DNA of 64,000 nt from JABFRJ01 sp031374735. GTDB taxonomy: Bacteria; Pseudomonadota; Alphaproteobacteria; Rhizobiales; Hyphomicrobiaceae. The notes under the pieces were generated by a model. The model saw only the letters and a program-made list of their open reading frames with translations, was not told the DNA's origin and did not search any database. The number at the start of each line of letters is the position of its first letter. Within the stretch, counting starts at the first letter, position 1. Of this stretch, positions 8,897-17,538 are shown one piece after another. Position numbers and translations under genes: made by a program. The stretch spans positions 1 to 64,000 of the forward strand of contig JANMGQ010000024.1 in NCBI GenBank assembly GCA_031374735.1, given 5' to 3'.

Positions 8897-9511
8897 ATGG
8901 CGCGAACCATCGAACTGGCCTTCGCAGGCGCGACGGCAAAATGTGCGATCGACAAGGTCGACCGTACCAGCCTGTACGGCTCCGTCACCACGGAAACACA
9001 CGATGTCGACGGCAAGGCCTGTCGGCTGGCGACCCTTGCGGGCGATGGCAAGACGCTGATCCCAAGTGGCGACACGGCGCTTGCCTACATGACCGATGAT
9101 GGCCGATGGATGGAGCGCAATATGCTGGTGCCCGTCGATGCCGCGGGCAATCGCGTGAACTCGGTCGCTTCCAGCTTCACGCATCCGCTTGAACTCGAGG
9201 TGACCGCCACACCGACGCGCTTCCTCGATCACTCGATTCGCTCGGCTTACATGCTGTCACCTGAAGCCACGCTACCGGAAAAGCTCGACGCGGCGCTCCG
9301 CGACGGTGCGATCTTCAAAACCGACTTTTCCTATCGTGGCGGCATCTCCGCTGATCCAGCTTTTGTGATGAAGAGTGCCGACGGGACGCTGTGGTTGCTG
9401 GTCGGAGACGAAAACGACGTCTCGTTCGTCGGCTTCAACCAGACGGCCGGTCTTGCGGCTGAAGATGCCGAGGATCCCGCCGACGATGATCTCGATTTCG
9501 ATATGATGTGA
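8897..9511 (+). CDS. Unrecognised conserved-looking protein
   Basis: A 204-residue protein from the ATG at 8897 (a TTG lies five codons upstream). It has no signal peptide or membrane segment. The sequence looks like a beta-rich domain (about residues 1-120, starting MARTIELAFAGATAKCAIDK), a second part around FKTDFSYRGGISADPAFV, and a very acidic tail (EDAEDPADDDLDFD). I do not recognise the family. It is followed 92 bases later by another unrecognised gene on the same strand, so the two may work together. Confidence 0.6.
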   Translation: MARTIELAFAGATAKCAIDKVDRTSLYGSVTTETHDVDGKACRLATLAGDGKTLIPSGDTALAYMTDDGRWMERNMLVPVDAAGNRVNSVASSFTHPLELEVTATPTRFLDHSIRSAYMLSPEATLPEKLDAALRDGAIFKTDFSYRGGISADPAFVMKSADGTLWLLVGDENDVSFVGFNQTAGLAAEDAEDPADDDLDFDMM

Positions 9512-9514
9512 AAG

Positions 9515-9597
9515 GTGCGAGTTGCGAGGTGTGGCTTGCGAATTGGACAGCCATTTGCGCCCCAACTCGCAAGTTACAATTCGCTACTCGCAAGAGC
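9515..9597. repeat. Imperfect inverted repeat between two unknown genes
   Basis: The 92-bp gap is nearly filled by degenerate TTGCGAG/CTCGCAA units arranged head-to-head: GTGCGAGTTGCGAG at 9515-9528 and TTGCGAATTGG at 9536-9546 face CCCAACTCGCAAG and CAATTCGCTACTCGCAAG at 9561-9597. It could fold into a hairpin between the two messages. Confidence 0.6.
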
Positions 9598-9603
9598 CCC
9601 TCA

Positions 9604-10635
9604 ATGCCAAACATCAATCTCCGTGATGCCCGCAATCGCGACGCCCTCGTGCGTGCTGATAGTGTGCGCCAGATAGCGAGCGTGCGTTATGTCGATGACA
9701 AGGGCGGCAAAGTACAGCTGCGCAAGGTGTTGAAAGGCACGCTCGACAATGGCCTCGACGCGCTGATGGCCGCCAACGACGGCAACCTCGATGCGGTCGG
9801 CGCGGCACTGCTGGCGAGCGATCCTGAGATCGATATGGAGCGCGCGGGTACGTTCATTGTCGACAGTGCGCGCGTCTATGTGAATACGGACAATAAAATT
9901 GTCTATCGCATCGTGCAGACCGAGATCGTGCGCGGCACCGACGGCATGGAGCGCGAACGGCGGCCAAAGAAGCGCGTCGCCGGCAATGTCGATGGCGAGA
10001 TACCGCTGACCTGGACAGGGCGCAAAATGAAGAAGGCTGACGCTCTGGCGCGCTTCGTGTTTCACAGCAAGCTGCAGATCGTGCACGTCAACGGACTCAC
10101 CTACGATTTTCTCTATGGCATCGCCAAGGAACTCGCGGACGCGGACAGTCTGATGCTGCTGGGTGCGGGTGCGTCGGGCAAAGAGCCGCTCATTTTGCGT
10201 CACGGCACCACGCCATGTCGCGGCTTTCTCGAAGGCCGCATCGACGGCGACAAATATGTGCTGCTGCTGCACCTCTCGAAAATGGAACTGAAAGCGCCGC
10301 CACCTGTTGTCGCGGCTGAGGCCACAGTTTCGCCAATGGTGCAGCTGGCAGCTTCAGTGCCCACGGCCGTTGCCGCGGCACCAGTTCCGTCTTCGGACGT
10401 GCCAAAGAAGCCAACCGTCAGCGACGTTCTGGCCGCCACGTCTCACGTTATGCCAACGCCGACTATGCCAGCGAAAGACGGCATTGCCGAAACAGTCGAG
10501 GCCGCGAAAACAGCCAAGCGCCGCAGCAAGGCGCCAGCGATCGCGCAAGCGGCCAACGCACAGTCGCTACCAAGGCCCGCAAAGAAGCGGACGTCGCCTC
10601 CAAAGACGACCGAAGATAAGCCAACGACCGAGTGA
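9604..10635 (+). CDS. Unrecognised protein with low-complexity C-terminal tail
   Basis: The ATG at 9604 gives 343 residues. A longer frame begins at 9508 but reads through an inverted repeat, so the internal start is preferred. Residues 1-245 look globular and well mixed (MPNINLRDARNRDALVRADS..., RRPKKRVAGNVDGEIPLTWTGR, LLGAGASGKEPLILRHGTTP). Residues 250-343 are an Ala/Pro/Lys/Thr-rich tail ending in basic clusters, resembling a disordered nucleic-acid-binding tail. No family is recognised. Its placement directly after 8897-9511 suggests a shared transcript. Confidence 0.6.
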   Translation: MPNINLRDARNRDALVRADSVRQIASVRYVDDKGGKVQLRKVLKGTLDNGLDALMAANDGNLDAVGAALLASDPEIDMERAGTFIVDSARVYVNTDNKIVYRIVQTEIVRGTDGMERERRPKKRVAGNVDGEIPLTWTGRKMKKADALARFVFHSKLQIVHVNGLTYDFLYGIAKELADADSLMLLGAGASGKEPLILRHGTTPCRGFLEGRIDGDKYVLLLHLSKMELKAPPPVVAAEATVSPMVQLAASVPTAVAAAPVPSSDVPKKPTVSDVLAATSHVMPTPTMPAKDGIAETVEAAKTAKRRSKAPAIAQAANAQSLPRPAKKRTSPPKTTEDKPTTE

Positions 10636-10683
10636 TGACGGCTGGCTGACTCCCTGGCGTCGTCGCGGACTGGGGGAACCTGC

Positions 10684-11658
10684 CTACGGACGCAGATGGC
10701 ACGCGACCATGCGCCCCGCGCTGTTGAGCGCCAACCGTGGCGTCTCCTGTTTGCAGCGCGCGGTCGCGATGGGGCAGCGGGTGTGGAAGGCGCAACCGGG
10801 CGGCGGATCGAGGGGCGAGGGTACATCACCATCGAGCACGAGTTTGCGCTGCCCCTTTCGGCTCGGATCGGGCACGGGTGCGGCTGCCAACAAGGCCTCC
10901 GTGTAGGGATGCATCGGCGAGGCGAACAGCGCTTCCGTTTCAGCGATCTCGACGATTTTGCCCAAGTACATGACGGCCACGCGGTGGCCGATGTGCTCGA
11001 CCACACCGAGATCGTGCGAAACGAACAGATAGGCGAGGCCGAGCCGCTCCTGCAGATCGAGCAACAGGTTCAGCACCTGCGCCTGCACGGAGACGTCCAG
11101 CGCAGACACCGGCTCATCGGCAACGATGAGCGCCGGCGAGACAGAGAGCGCACGCGCTATGCCAAGGCGCTGACGCTGGCCGCCAGAGAACTCAAAGGGG
11201 TAGCGGTCAATCGTGTCGGTGCGCAGCCCGACTTGCTCGAACAACGCGCGTGCTCGGTCTTGGCGCTCAGATGACAGTAGGGTCTCGAAGTTTGCCAAAG
11301 GCTCCAGCACAATGTCGGCTGCGCGCAAGCGTGGATTGAGTGAGGCGTAGGGGTCCTGGAACACCATCTGCGCCTTGCGGCGATGGGTGCGAAACTCACC
11401 CTCACTCAGTGCAGTCACGTCTGTCCCGTCGAGGATGATCTTGCCGGCCGTCGGCGCAAGCAGGCGCAGGATCAGGCGCGCAACAGTCGACTTTCCACAG
11501 CCGCTCTCACCGACCAGGCACAGTGTCTCCCCTGGCGCGATGTTGAATGTGACATCGTCCACGGCCTTTACGTACCCGACATGGCGCCGCAGCAGACCGC
11601 GCGCGACAGGGAAGTGCTTCGTCAGGCCGGCGACTTCGAGGATGGTTGCGTTAGCCAT
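10684..11658 (-). CDS. Oligopeptide/dipeptide ABC transporter ATP-binding protein (DppF/OppF type)
   Basis: A 324-residue ATPase of the peptide/nickel uptake family. It has Walker A GESGCGKST, Q-loop VFQDPYASLNPR, signature FSGGQRQRLGIARAL and Walker B LIVADEPVSALD. The C-terminal oligopeptide-transport domain carries the GCAFHTRCPIA cysteine motif found in this family. The start at 11658 (MANATILEV) is preferred over longer frames. No partner ATPase, permease or binding protein is adjacent. The nearest peptide-binding protein is at 37357-38934. It is therefore an orphan subunit in this window. Confidence 0.9.
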   Translation of the reverse strand: MANATILEVAGLTKHFPVARGLLRRHVGYVKAVDDVTFNIAPGETLCLVGESGCGKSTVARLILRLLAPTAGKIILDGTDVTALSEGEFRTHRRKAQMVFQDPYASLNPRLRAADIVLEPLANFETLLSSERQDRARALFEQVGLRTDTIDRYPFEFSGGQRQRLGIARALSVSPALIVADEPVSALDVSVQAQVLNLLLDLQERLGLAYLFVSHDLGVVEHIGHRVAVMYLGKIVEIAETEALFASPMHPYTEALLAAAPVPDPSRKGQRKLVLDGDVPSPLDPPPGCAFHTRCPIATARCKQETPRLALNSAGRMVACHLRP

Positions 11659-11800
11659 GGTCGCGTTCTTAGCCTCTCTCGTGAAGCTATGGCCTGGGAG
11701 TGAGGTGGCTCTTGGCTGAGTAGGCGTTCCAGCTGCCGAGGCCGGGCAAACGCCCGGCGACCACTCCAGGACGACGCCTTTTGCATTTTCAGTCATTCAG

Positions 11801-11845
11801 TCTGGCAATTGGCAGTCTGGCAATTGGCATTCTGACCATTGGAAT
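11801..11845. repeat. 15-bp tandem repeat, three copies
   Basis: Three head-to-tail units, TCTGGCAATTGGCAG, TCTGGCAATTGGCAT and the diverged TCTGACCATTGGAAT, abut the stop codon of the aldehyde dehydrogenase gene. The first two differ at one base. Confidence 0.8.
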
Positions 11846-13281
11846 CAAGTGCCAAACTTCTTCCAGTAGGCGCCGAACAGCGCCTCTTCGCTCGGACGAT
11901 CCTCGGCGATGGTCGTGACGAGGTGCGTGATGTTGATGAAATTCTTGTAGTTGAGGTTGTCCGAAAACGCGTTGCCCTGCCAGGTGCCGCAGCCCATCGT
12001 CAGCGTGAACGGCAAGGCGTTGTCATAGCCGCCGCCATTGCCGAACGTGTGCGCCTGATTGACCAGCACGCGCACGACGTCGATGTCGGCTGCGATCTCG
12101 CGGGCGTGGGCAAGGTTCTTGGTGTGGATGCCGCAGGAGTGGCCTTTGCCCTGGTAGTCGAGGATCGCGGTTGTGATGCGCTTGGCATCCTTGAAGTCCT
12201 TGGCGCGATAGACGGTGAGCACCAGCGAGAGCTTTTCACCTGATAGCGGAAACGCTTTGCCGATGCCGGTTTCCTCGGCGAGCACGAACTTGCAGCCTTT
12301 CGATTTCGGCCCGAGTTCGAAGACGTGCACGAGGGCTTCCGGCCCTTGCGCGATGACGGCACGGTTCAGCTTGCCGTCGACCCACAGACGATCGACGATG
12401 CGCTGGCGCTCTGCGCCCGTGGCCATGTAGCCGCCTTGTTTTTCCAGCGCCTTGATCGCCGCGTCGTAGACGGCGTCGACGATGATGACGGTATTTTCAG
12501 ACGAACAGCTGGTGGCGTGATCGAAGCACTTCGACAGCATGATTTTAAGCGCGGCGTCGTCGAGATCGGCTGATGTATCAATGATGACAGGCACGTTCCC
12601 GAGCCCGACGCCGAGGGCCGGCTTGCCGCTCTTGTAGGCGGCCTTGACGTTGGCCTGGCTACCGGTTGCGACCACGAGGTCGGCGAGTTCCATCAGGCGC
12701 TGCGAGGTCTCACGCGTGACTGGCGCGGGCAGAAGAATAACGAGATCCTCGGGCAGTCCGATCTTCTTCAGCTCCGCGCGCATGGCAATGACCGTGGCTT
12801 CCGTCGCGGCGTAGGCCGTTGGCGGCGGCGCGATGATGATGGCATTGCCACCCTTCAGCGCCATCATGGCCTTGTTGACCGGGGTCGCGTTCGGGTTGGT
12901 GGAGGGCGTGATGGCGGCGACGACGCCGACCGGTTTCGCCCATTTGACGAGGCCCTTTTCCGGGATTTCCTCGATGATGCCGGTCGATTTCACGCGCAGC
13001 AGATCACGGAGTGTACCAAACGTCTTGCGCTGGTTCTTGATCACCTTGCTCTCGACCTCGCCGATGCCGGTCACCTCGACGGCATGGATGGCGAAGCGAC
13101 GTGCATTCTCGGGCTTGTAGATCGACCAGGCGAGTCCCGTGACGGCTTCGTCGATGCGCGCCTGTCCGCCTTTGGCGATCTCCTGGGCGTAGGTCGCCAT
13201 TGCCGCACGGGCACGAGCAATCAAAGCCGGCACAGGATCGAGCGTCGTCGCGGGCACGGTCTGCAGTTGGGATTTGGGCAC
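11845..13281 (-). CDS. Acylating aldehyde dehydrogenase (sulfoacetaldehyde/acetaldehyde dehydrogenase type)
   Basis: The protein belongs to the CoA-acylating aldehyde dehydrogenases, the class including SauS and the N-terminal half of AdhE, which convert an aldehyde, NAD(P)+ and CoA to the acyl-CoA. The catalytic cysteine is in the segment FDHATSCSSENTVI, and the family pattern ITPSTNPNATPVNKAMMALKGGNA is clear. A GTG at 13279-13281 with GGAG seven bases upstream gives 478 residues, the usual length. A longer frame back to 13431 looks non-homologous. The resemblance to SauS (sulfoacetaldehyde dehydrogenase) is a recollection of family features, and the substrate is unproven. Confidence 0.85.
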   Translation of the reverse strand: MPKSQLQTVPATTLDPVPALIARARAAMATYAQEIAKGGQARIDEAVTGLAWSIYKPENARRFAIHAVEVTGIGEVESKVIKNQRKTFGTLRDLLRVKSTGIIEEIPEKGLVKWAKPVGVVAAITPSTNPNATPVNKAMMALKGGNAIIIAPPPTAYAATEATVIAMRAELKKIGLPEDLVILLPAPVTRETSQRLMELADLVVATGSQANVKAAYKSGKPALGVGLGNVPVIIDTSADLDDAALKIMLSKCFDHATSCSSENTVIIVDAVYDAAIKALEKQGGYMATGAERQRIVDRLWVDGKLNRAVIAQGPEALVHVFELGPKSKGCKFVLAEETGIGKAFPLSGEKLSLVLTVYRAKDFKDAKRITTAILDYQGKGHSCGIHTKNLAHAREIAADIDVVRVLVNQAHTFGNGGGYDNALPFTLTMGCGTWQGNAFSDNLNYKNFINITHLVTTIAEDRPSEEALFGAYWKKFGT

Positions 13282-13488
13282 GGGCAGGCTCCGGTGTTCA
13301 GGTCCAACGCTAAACCTATAGTCGATGAGTACAGGTTGGAAGACGCGCCGGTAACCAGTCATTAGCATTAATGGGTCCTTAACCACTTTAGTTTCATAAC
13401 AACGCCCAACAACCTGCCGGAAAAAGCCCAAATCGTCCGGCAGACATGATCATCCGCTTTTGTGTAAGAGTTGACGGGGGTCTAGAAC

Positions 13489-14778
13489 ATGGGTGCCGCA
13501 TTTGCCGGGTGCGCTTCTGTGCGCCCCTTACTGGTCTTGTGTGCCGCGCTGGTCGTCAGCGCATCGGCCGTGAGCCGTCAAGCTGTCGCCCAGACGGCGC
13601 CCCCCGCCGACGGCGTGACCGTTGCAGCCAACACCACACTCGGTGGCGACAAGACCCGCACACGCTTCGTGATTGGCCTGGAAAAGGCCGTTGATTACCA
13701 AGTCTTTTCGCTGCCCAATCCGAACCGCGTCATTGTCGACTTCGCCGAAGTCAAACTCGTGCTGCCGCAAAAAACGACCGATGGGGCCGTCGGCCTCGTC
13801 CAGTCCTTCTATGGTGGTCAGGCCGCGCCTGGAAAAACCCGCGTGGTCATCGATGTGACCGGCGCCGTTGTGGTGGAGAAGGCAACGCTCGAGCGCGGCA
13901 AAGACGGCAAGTCGCCCCGCCTCGTGCTCGACATTGTTCCTGTCAACGCTGCCAAGCAAACGGCAGCCGTACCAAAACCCGTCGGTCTCAACGGTCTTGG
14001 CGCCACGGGCGTACAGCCGCCGACGCCGAAATCCGCTCAGCGCCCGCTGACACGTGATACCGCGATCTACAAACCCATCATCGTCATCGACCCCGGGCAC
14101 GGTGGCCATGACTCCGGCGCACAACGCTTTGGCGCCGTTGAAAAGGACGTCGTCCTCGCTTTCTCGCTCAAGCTGCGCGAGAAGCTGCTCGCCTCGGGCC
14201 GCTACAAGGTGCTCATGACACGCGACTCCGACAAGTTCGTCGAGCTGGATGAACGCCGCGCCTTTGGCGATCGCAGCCGCGCGGCGTTGTTCATCGCCGT
14301 GCACGCCGACTATGCGGGTTCATCTGCGCGCGGCGCCACCATCTATTCGCTGCGCGATAGCACGTCGAAGGGTCTGCAAGGCTCAGCCAAGCAGGAGGCC
14401 GAGGCAAATGTCCTGAGCCAGAAGGAACTCGAGGCGATCCGCTCGAACAAGGGCGATGTCAGCGCTGTTTCTGCAATGTTGGGCAATCTCGGCAAGCGCG
14501 AGATCGAGGCCAACAAGGACCGCACGCAGTTGTTCTCGAAGTCGGTCATTGAATTCATGGGCGCCTCGACGCCGATGATGAGCAATCCCGACCGCGAAGC
14601 CAATTTCCGCGTGCTGAAATCCGCGAAAACCCCCTCGGTGTTGATCGAACTCGCCTACGTCACCAACGCCCAGGACGCCAAGAACCTGAAGTCCGACGAG
14701 TGGCGTGACAAGGTTACGGGCTCACTGCTGACGGCGATCGAGAACTATTTCTCGCACCGCGAAGCCCGCCTGCCCTGA
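13489..14778 (+). CDS. N-acetylmuramoyl-L-alanine amidase with AMIN domain (AmiC type)
   Basis: A 429-residue periplasmic enzyme that cleaves the amide bond between muramic acid and the stem peptide during septum splitting. An N-terminal signal segment (residues 1-36, hydrophobic LLVLCAALVVSASAVS) precedes an AMIN domain at about 45-150, with the pattern VIDFAEVKLVLPQ. The zinc amidase_3 domain starts near 198 with VIDPGHGGHDSGA. The further ligands and active-site residues appear in AVEKDVVLAF, FIAVHADY and LIELAYVTN. In related genomes it often precedes a penicillin-binding protein gene. Here the class A PBP lies 45 kb away. Confidence 0.93.
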   Translation: MGAAFAGCASVRPLLVLCAALVVSASAVSRQAVAQTAPPADGVTVAANTTLGGDKTRTRFVIGLEKAVDYQVFSLPNPNRVIVDFAEVKLVLPQKTTDGAVGLVQSFYGGQAAPGKTRVVIDVTGAVVVEKATLERGKDGKSPRLVLDIVPVNAAKQTAAVPKPVGLNGLGATGVQPPTPKSAQRPLTRDTAIYKPIIVIDPGHGGHDSGAQRFGAVEKDVVLAFSLKLREKLLASGRYKVLMTRDSDKFVELDERRAFGDRSRAALFIAVHADYAGSSARGATIYSLRDSTSKGLQGSAKQEAEANVLSQKELEAIRSNKGDVSAVSAMLGNLGKREIEANKDRTQLFSKSVIEFMGASTPMMSNPDREANFRVLKSAKTPSVLIELAYVTNAQDAKNLKSDEWRDKVTGSLLTAIENYFSHREARLP

Positions 14779-14853
14779 CTTTTAAGCGATCCGCACTCGA
14801 CAGCTTTGCTGTGACGCGTCCAAGGTGGGGCGTAGCAATCAGCGAGGCCGAAT

Positions 14854-15606
14854 ATGGGACGCTTGTCGGGTAAAGTCATTCTCATCACCGGCGCGGGCTC
14901 CGGCCTAGGCCGCTCGGCGGCGATCTTGTGCGCGGCGGCTGATGCGACCGTCATCGGCACGGATGTCAATGCAGACGGCGGCCACGAGACCGTGCGTCTT
15001 GCCGGCCAGCGCGCGCATTTCCTGCCGCAGGATACGACCAAGGCTGACGACTGGGGCCGCGTTCTCGCCGATATCAAGGCGCGCTTTGGCGCGCTGCACG
15101 GCCTGTTGAACAACGCCGGCATTCTCGGCAAGTTTCCGCACACGGTCGAAACCGAGGATATCGAGGCCATGCGCCGCGTGTTCGCGGTCAATGTCGAGGG
15201 TGTGTTCCTCGGATGCCAGTTGGCCGCCCCCGTCATCCGCGACAGCGGGGGCGGGTCGATCGTCAATCTCTCGTCTGTCGCGGGATTGAGAGGCACGCCA
15301 CCGCTCGTGTCCTACGGCATGAGCAAAGGCGCCGTCCGTCAGTTGACCAAAACGGTCGCTCTGCACTGCGCACGCTCGGGCTGGAAAGTACGCTGCAACT
15401 CCCTGCACCCAGGCATTATTGATACGCCGATGGGCGACACTCTGATCACAGAGCCAGCCGCCCGCGCAGCGCGGCTCGCCAACATCCCACTCGGAGAGAT
15501 TGGGCGGCCCGACGATATCGGTCACGCGGCCGTGTTTCTGCTGTCGGACGAGGCGCGCTATATCACCGGCGCCGAGCTGGTCGTCGACGGCGGGTACATG
15601 CTTTGA
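14854..15606 (+). CDS. Short-chain dehydrogenase/reductase
   Basis: A 250-residue classical SDR, NAD(P)-dependent. The cofactor motif is TGAGSGLG near residues 13-20, NNAG follows at about 87-90, the catalytic serine lies in NLSSVAG and the YxxxK motif is YGMSK. An acidic residue at the end of beta-2 (GTDVN) favours NAD over NADP. It resembles FabG-like and cyclopentanol dehydrogenase-like enzymes, but the substrate is open. It is monocistronic as far as can be seen. Confidence 0.9.
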   Translation: MGRLSGKVILITGAGSGLGRSAAILCAAADATVIGTDVNADGGHETVRLAGQRAHFLPQDTTKADDWGRVLADIKARFGALHGLLNNAGILGKFPHTVETEDIEAMRRVFAVNVEGVFLGCQLAAPVIRDSGGGSIVNLSSVAGLRGTPPLVSYGMSKGAVRQLTKTVALHCARSGWKVRCNSLHPGIIDTPMGDTLITEPAARAARLANIPLGEIGRPDDIGHAAVFLLSDEARYITGAELVVDGGYML

Positions 15607-15627
15607 GCGGATGGGCCACGCGTGGCG

Positions 15628-16002
15628 TCAACCGCGCGTCTCCGTCTGGAAGACCTTTTGTGCCACCTGCCACCGCCCATCGATCTTCAGCAGCGACAGC
15701 TGATCGGTGAAATAGCGTGGCGGCAATTGGCACTTCACTTTGACGAACGCCATCGTCGGCCCCGCGAGATCAATCGACAGGATGTGATCGCCTCTCTCAA
15801 GACCTTGCGACTTGGCGGAAGGGCGTGAGCGAACGCCGGCAAGCCACGTGTCGCGCGGTGTGATCACCGGCTTGCCATCAACGCTCTGCGTCAGCGCCGA
15901 TGTGGGATGGAAGACGCGCGCAATCTTGTCGGCGTCGCCTTCGTAGAGGCCATCGAGATAGTCCTTCACGAGGGCTTCGATTTCAACCAGATCGCGGCTC
16001 AT
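15628..16002 (-). CDS. NTF2-like (SnoaL/lumazine-binding) family protein
   Basis: A 124-residue protein with the cone-shaped NTF2 fold pattern: an N-terminal helix pair (IEALVKDYLDGLYEGDADKIARVFHP), then DGKPVITPRDTW and a C-terminal sheet ending DGRWQVAQKVF. The family includes isomerases, hydrolases and non-catalytic binding proteins. No catalytic residues can be assigned. It converges with the SDR gene and might be functionally linked to it, but only by position. Confidence 0.8.
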   Translation of the reverse strand: MSRDLVEIEALVKDYLDGLYEGDADKIARVFHPTSALTQSVDGKPVITPRDTWLAGVRSRPSAKSQGLERGDHILSIDLAGPTMAFVKVKCQLPPRYFTDQLSLLKIDGRWQVAQKVFQTETRG

Positions 16003-16038
16003 GTCGGCTCTCCAATCTCGCGCGGGCGACTTGAAATC

Positions 16039-16452
16039 TTACTGCGACGCGGCGGCCTTATCCTTAGCAGCCGGCGCTTTCGGCGCGGCTTTCGGAGCAG
16101 CCGCGGCCGGCTTTTTGGCCGGAGCAACACTGGCCTCAGTCGGTGTCACGGTCGCGGCAGGGCCGTCCCAGCACACATTGGCCTCAGCCCGGCAGGTGTA
16201 TTCGTCGAAAACGATGAGGTCGAGGTAGAGCTCGCAGGTCACGTCTTTTTTGCCAGTCGTGTACTTCTTGATGCCGTTTGCGGCAGCCCACGTGGCCACG
16301 TATTTATCCAACAAGTTCTTGGCGTCCTTGGTCGGGCCGTCCTTGCCGTAGTCGTTGACCGAGAAACCAAGCCGCGTGCAGCGTGCCTCCGCAGCCGTCG
16401 CAAATACGACAGTCGCCGCAACAACGGCAGCACCAAGCGAGGCGATACGCAT
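16039..16452 (-). CDS. Small secreted protein with Ala/Pro/Lys-rich tail
   Basis: About 137 residues from the ATG at 16450-16452, with an AGGGAG ribosome binding site six bases upstream. A cleavable signal peptide is likely (MRIASLGAAVVAATVVFATAAEA). The mature part contains four cysteines that could form two disulfides (RCTRLGF, VTCELYL, YTCRAEA, NVCWDG). The last ~40 residues are a low-complexity PAKKPAAAAPKAAPK tail typical of wall-associated or disordered segments. No family is recognised. Confidence 0.7.
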   Translation of the reverse strand: MRIASLGAAVVAATVVFATAAEARCTRLGFSVNDYGKDGPTKDAKNLLDKYVATWAAANGIKKYTTGKKDVTCELYLDLIVFDEYTCRAEANVCWDGPAATVTPTEASVAPAKKPAAAAPKAAPKAPAAKDKAAASQ

Positions 16453-16604
16453 GCACAACTCCCTGCATCAGGCCCGCATTAGGACCAACTGGTCACTGAA
16501 CGCGAGGCCACTGAACGTGGTTAACTGCACCTAGCAGACGGCTAAGACGCTGCCTAGTGAGCGCGTGCAACACTGGTCCTTCAAGGACTGACCATCAGGC
16601 ACCA

Positions 16605-16657
16605 GGGCCAAGCTCGGGGCCAAGCTCGGGGCCAAAATCCGGGGCCAAAATCCGGGC
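16605..16657. repeat. Short tandem repeats upstream of hydrolase gene
   Basis: Two near-copies of a 12-bp unit (GGGGCCAAGCTC) are followed by two copies of a 13-bp unit (GGGGCCAAAATCC). It ends about 35 bases before the start codon of the alpha/beta hydrolase gene, so it could lie in its 5' leader. Confidence 0.75.
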
Positions 16658-16692
16658 CTGTCCAAAGCGTGCCGAACTGTTATATCGCGCGT

Positions 16693-17466
16693 ATGAAAGA
16701 CCTGCACTTCCTCAACGTGTCCGGACGGCGTATTGCGACGCTCTCAGCCCCCGCGCGGGATCCCAGTACGCCAGGCTTCATTTGGTTCTGCGGCCTCAAG
16801 TCCGAGATGATCTCGACGAAAGCGACCGCGCTCGCCGGCTGGTGCGCCGAGCAAGGGCACGCGTGCACGCGCTTTGACTATTCCGGTCATGGCCGCTCCG
16901 GTGGGCGCTTTGAAGATGGCACCATTGGCGCCTGGCTTGAAGAGGCTCATGCCGTGCTCGATCAGCTGACCACCGGCCCGCAAGTGCTCGTCGGCTCGTC
17001 GACGGGCGGCTATATCGCGCTGCTGGTGCTGCGTGATCTGCTGCGCCAGGACCCGGCCAAGGCCGCCCGCATCAAAGGCCTCGTGCTCATAGCACCGGCC
17101 TGGGACCTGACGACGACGCTCATGTGGGACCGGTTCGGGACGGCTGCCCGCAAAGCCATCGACGAGCAGGGCGTGTATCTGCGCCCCTCCAATTACGGCG
17201 ACGGCCCCTACGCCATCACGCGCGCCTTCCTGGATGAGGGACGCAAGCACCTCATCGGACCCGACGGCTTCGATCCTGGCCGCCCGATTGTCGTCTTGCA
17301 CGGGCTGCAGGACGAGGATGTGCCGTGGGAGCATACGATGGAACTCGAATCGATCATGCGCGGCGATCATGTGCGCGTGCACGCCGTGCCTGAGGGCGAT
17401 CATCGCTTGTCGACACCTGATGACCTCGCGCTACTGTTTCGGGTGTGTGGGGAGATGGTTGGGTAG
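16693..17466 (+). CDS. Alpha/beta hydrolase (ABHD10-like esterase)
   Basis: A 257-residue serine hydrolase. The nucleophile elbow is GSSTGG. The acid is probably the Asp in LHGLQDEDVPW, and the histidine is in EGDHRLS. The segment RFDYSGHGRSGG forms the oxyanion region. The overall pattern is close to the bacterial relatives of ABHD10, which act as acyl-thioesterases or esterases. The start at 16693 (MKDLHFLN) is favoured over an in-frame ATG eight codons upstream. No signal peptide is seen, so it is cytoplasmic. Confidence 0.85.
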   Translation: MKDLHFLNVSGRRIATLSAPARDPSTPGFIWFCGLKSEMISTKATALAGWCAEQGHACTRFDYSGHGRSGGRFEDGTIGAWLEEAHAVLDQLTTGPQVLVGSSTGGYIALLVLRDLLRQDPAKAARIKGLVLIAPAWDLTTTLMWDRFGTAARKAIDEQGVYLRPSNYGDGPYAITRAFLDEGRKHLIGPDGFDPGRPIVVLHGLQDEDVPWEHTMELESIMRGDHVRVHAVPEGDHRLSTPDDLALLFRVCGEMVG

Positions 17467-17538
17467 GCGGGTCGGTCGCTTTCCTTTCGGCCGACATCAT
17501 GCAAGCTCGGACACAACCCGGGCCACGAATGCTGCTCC

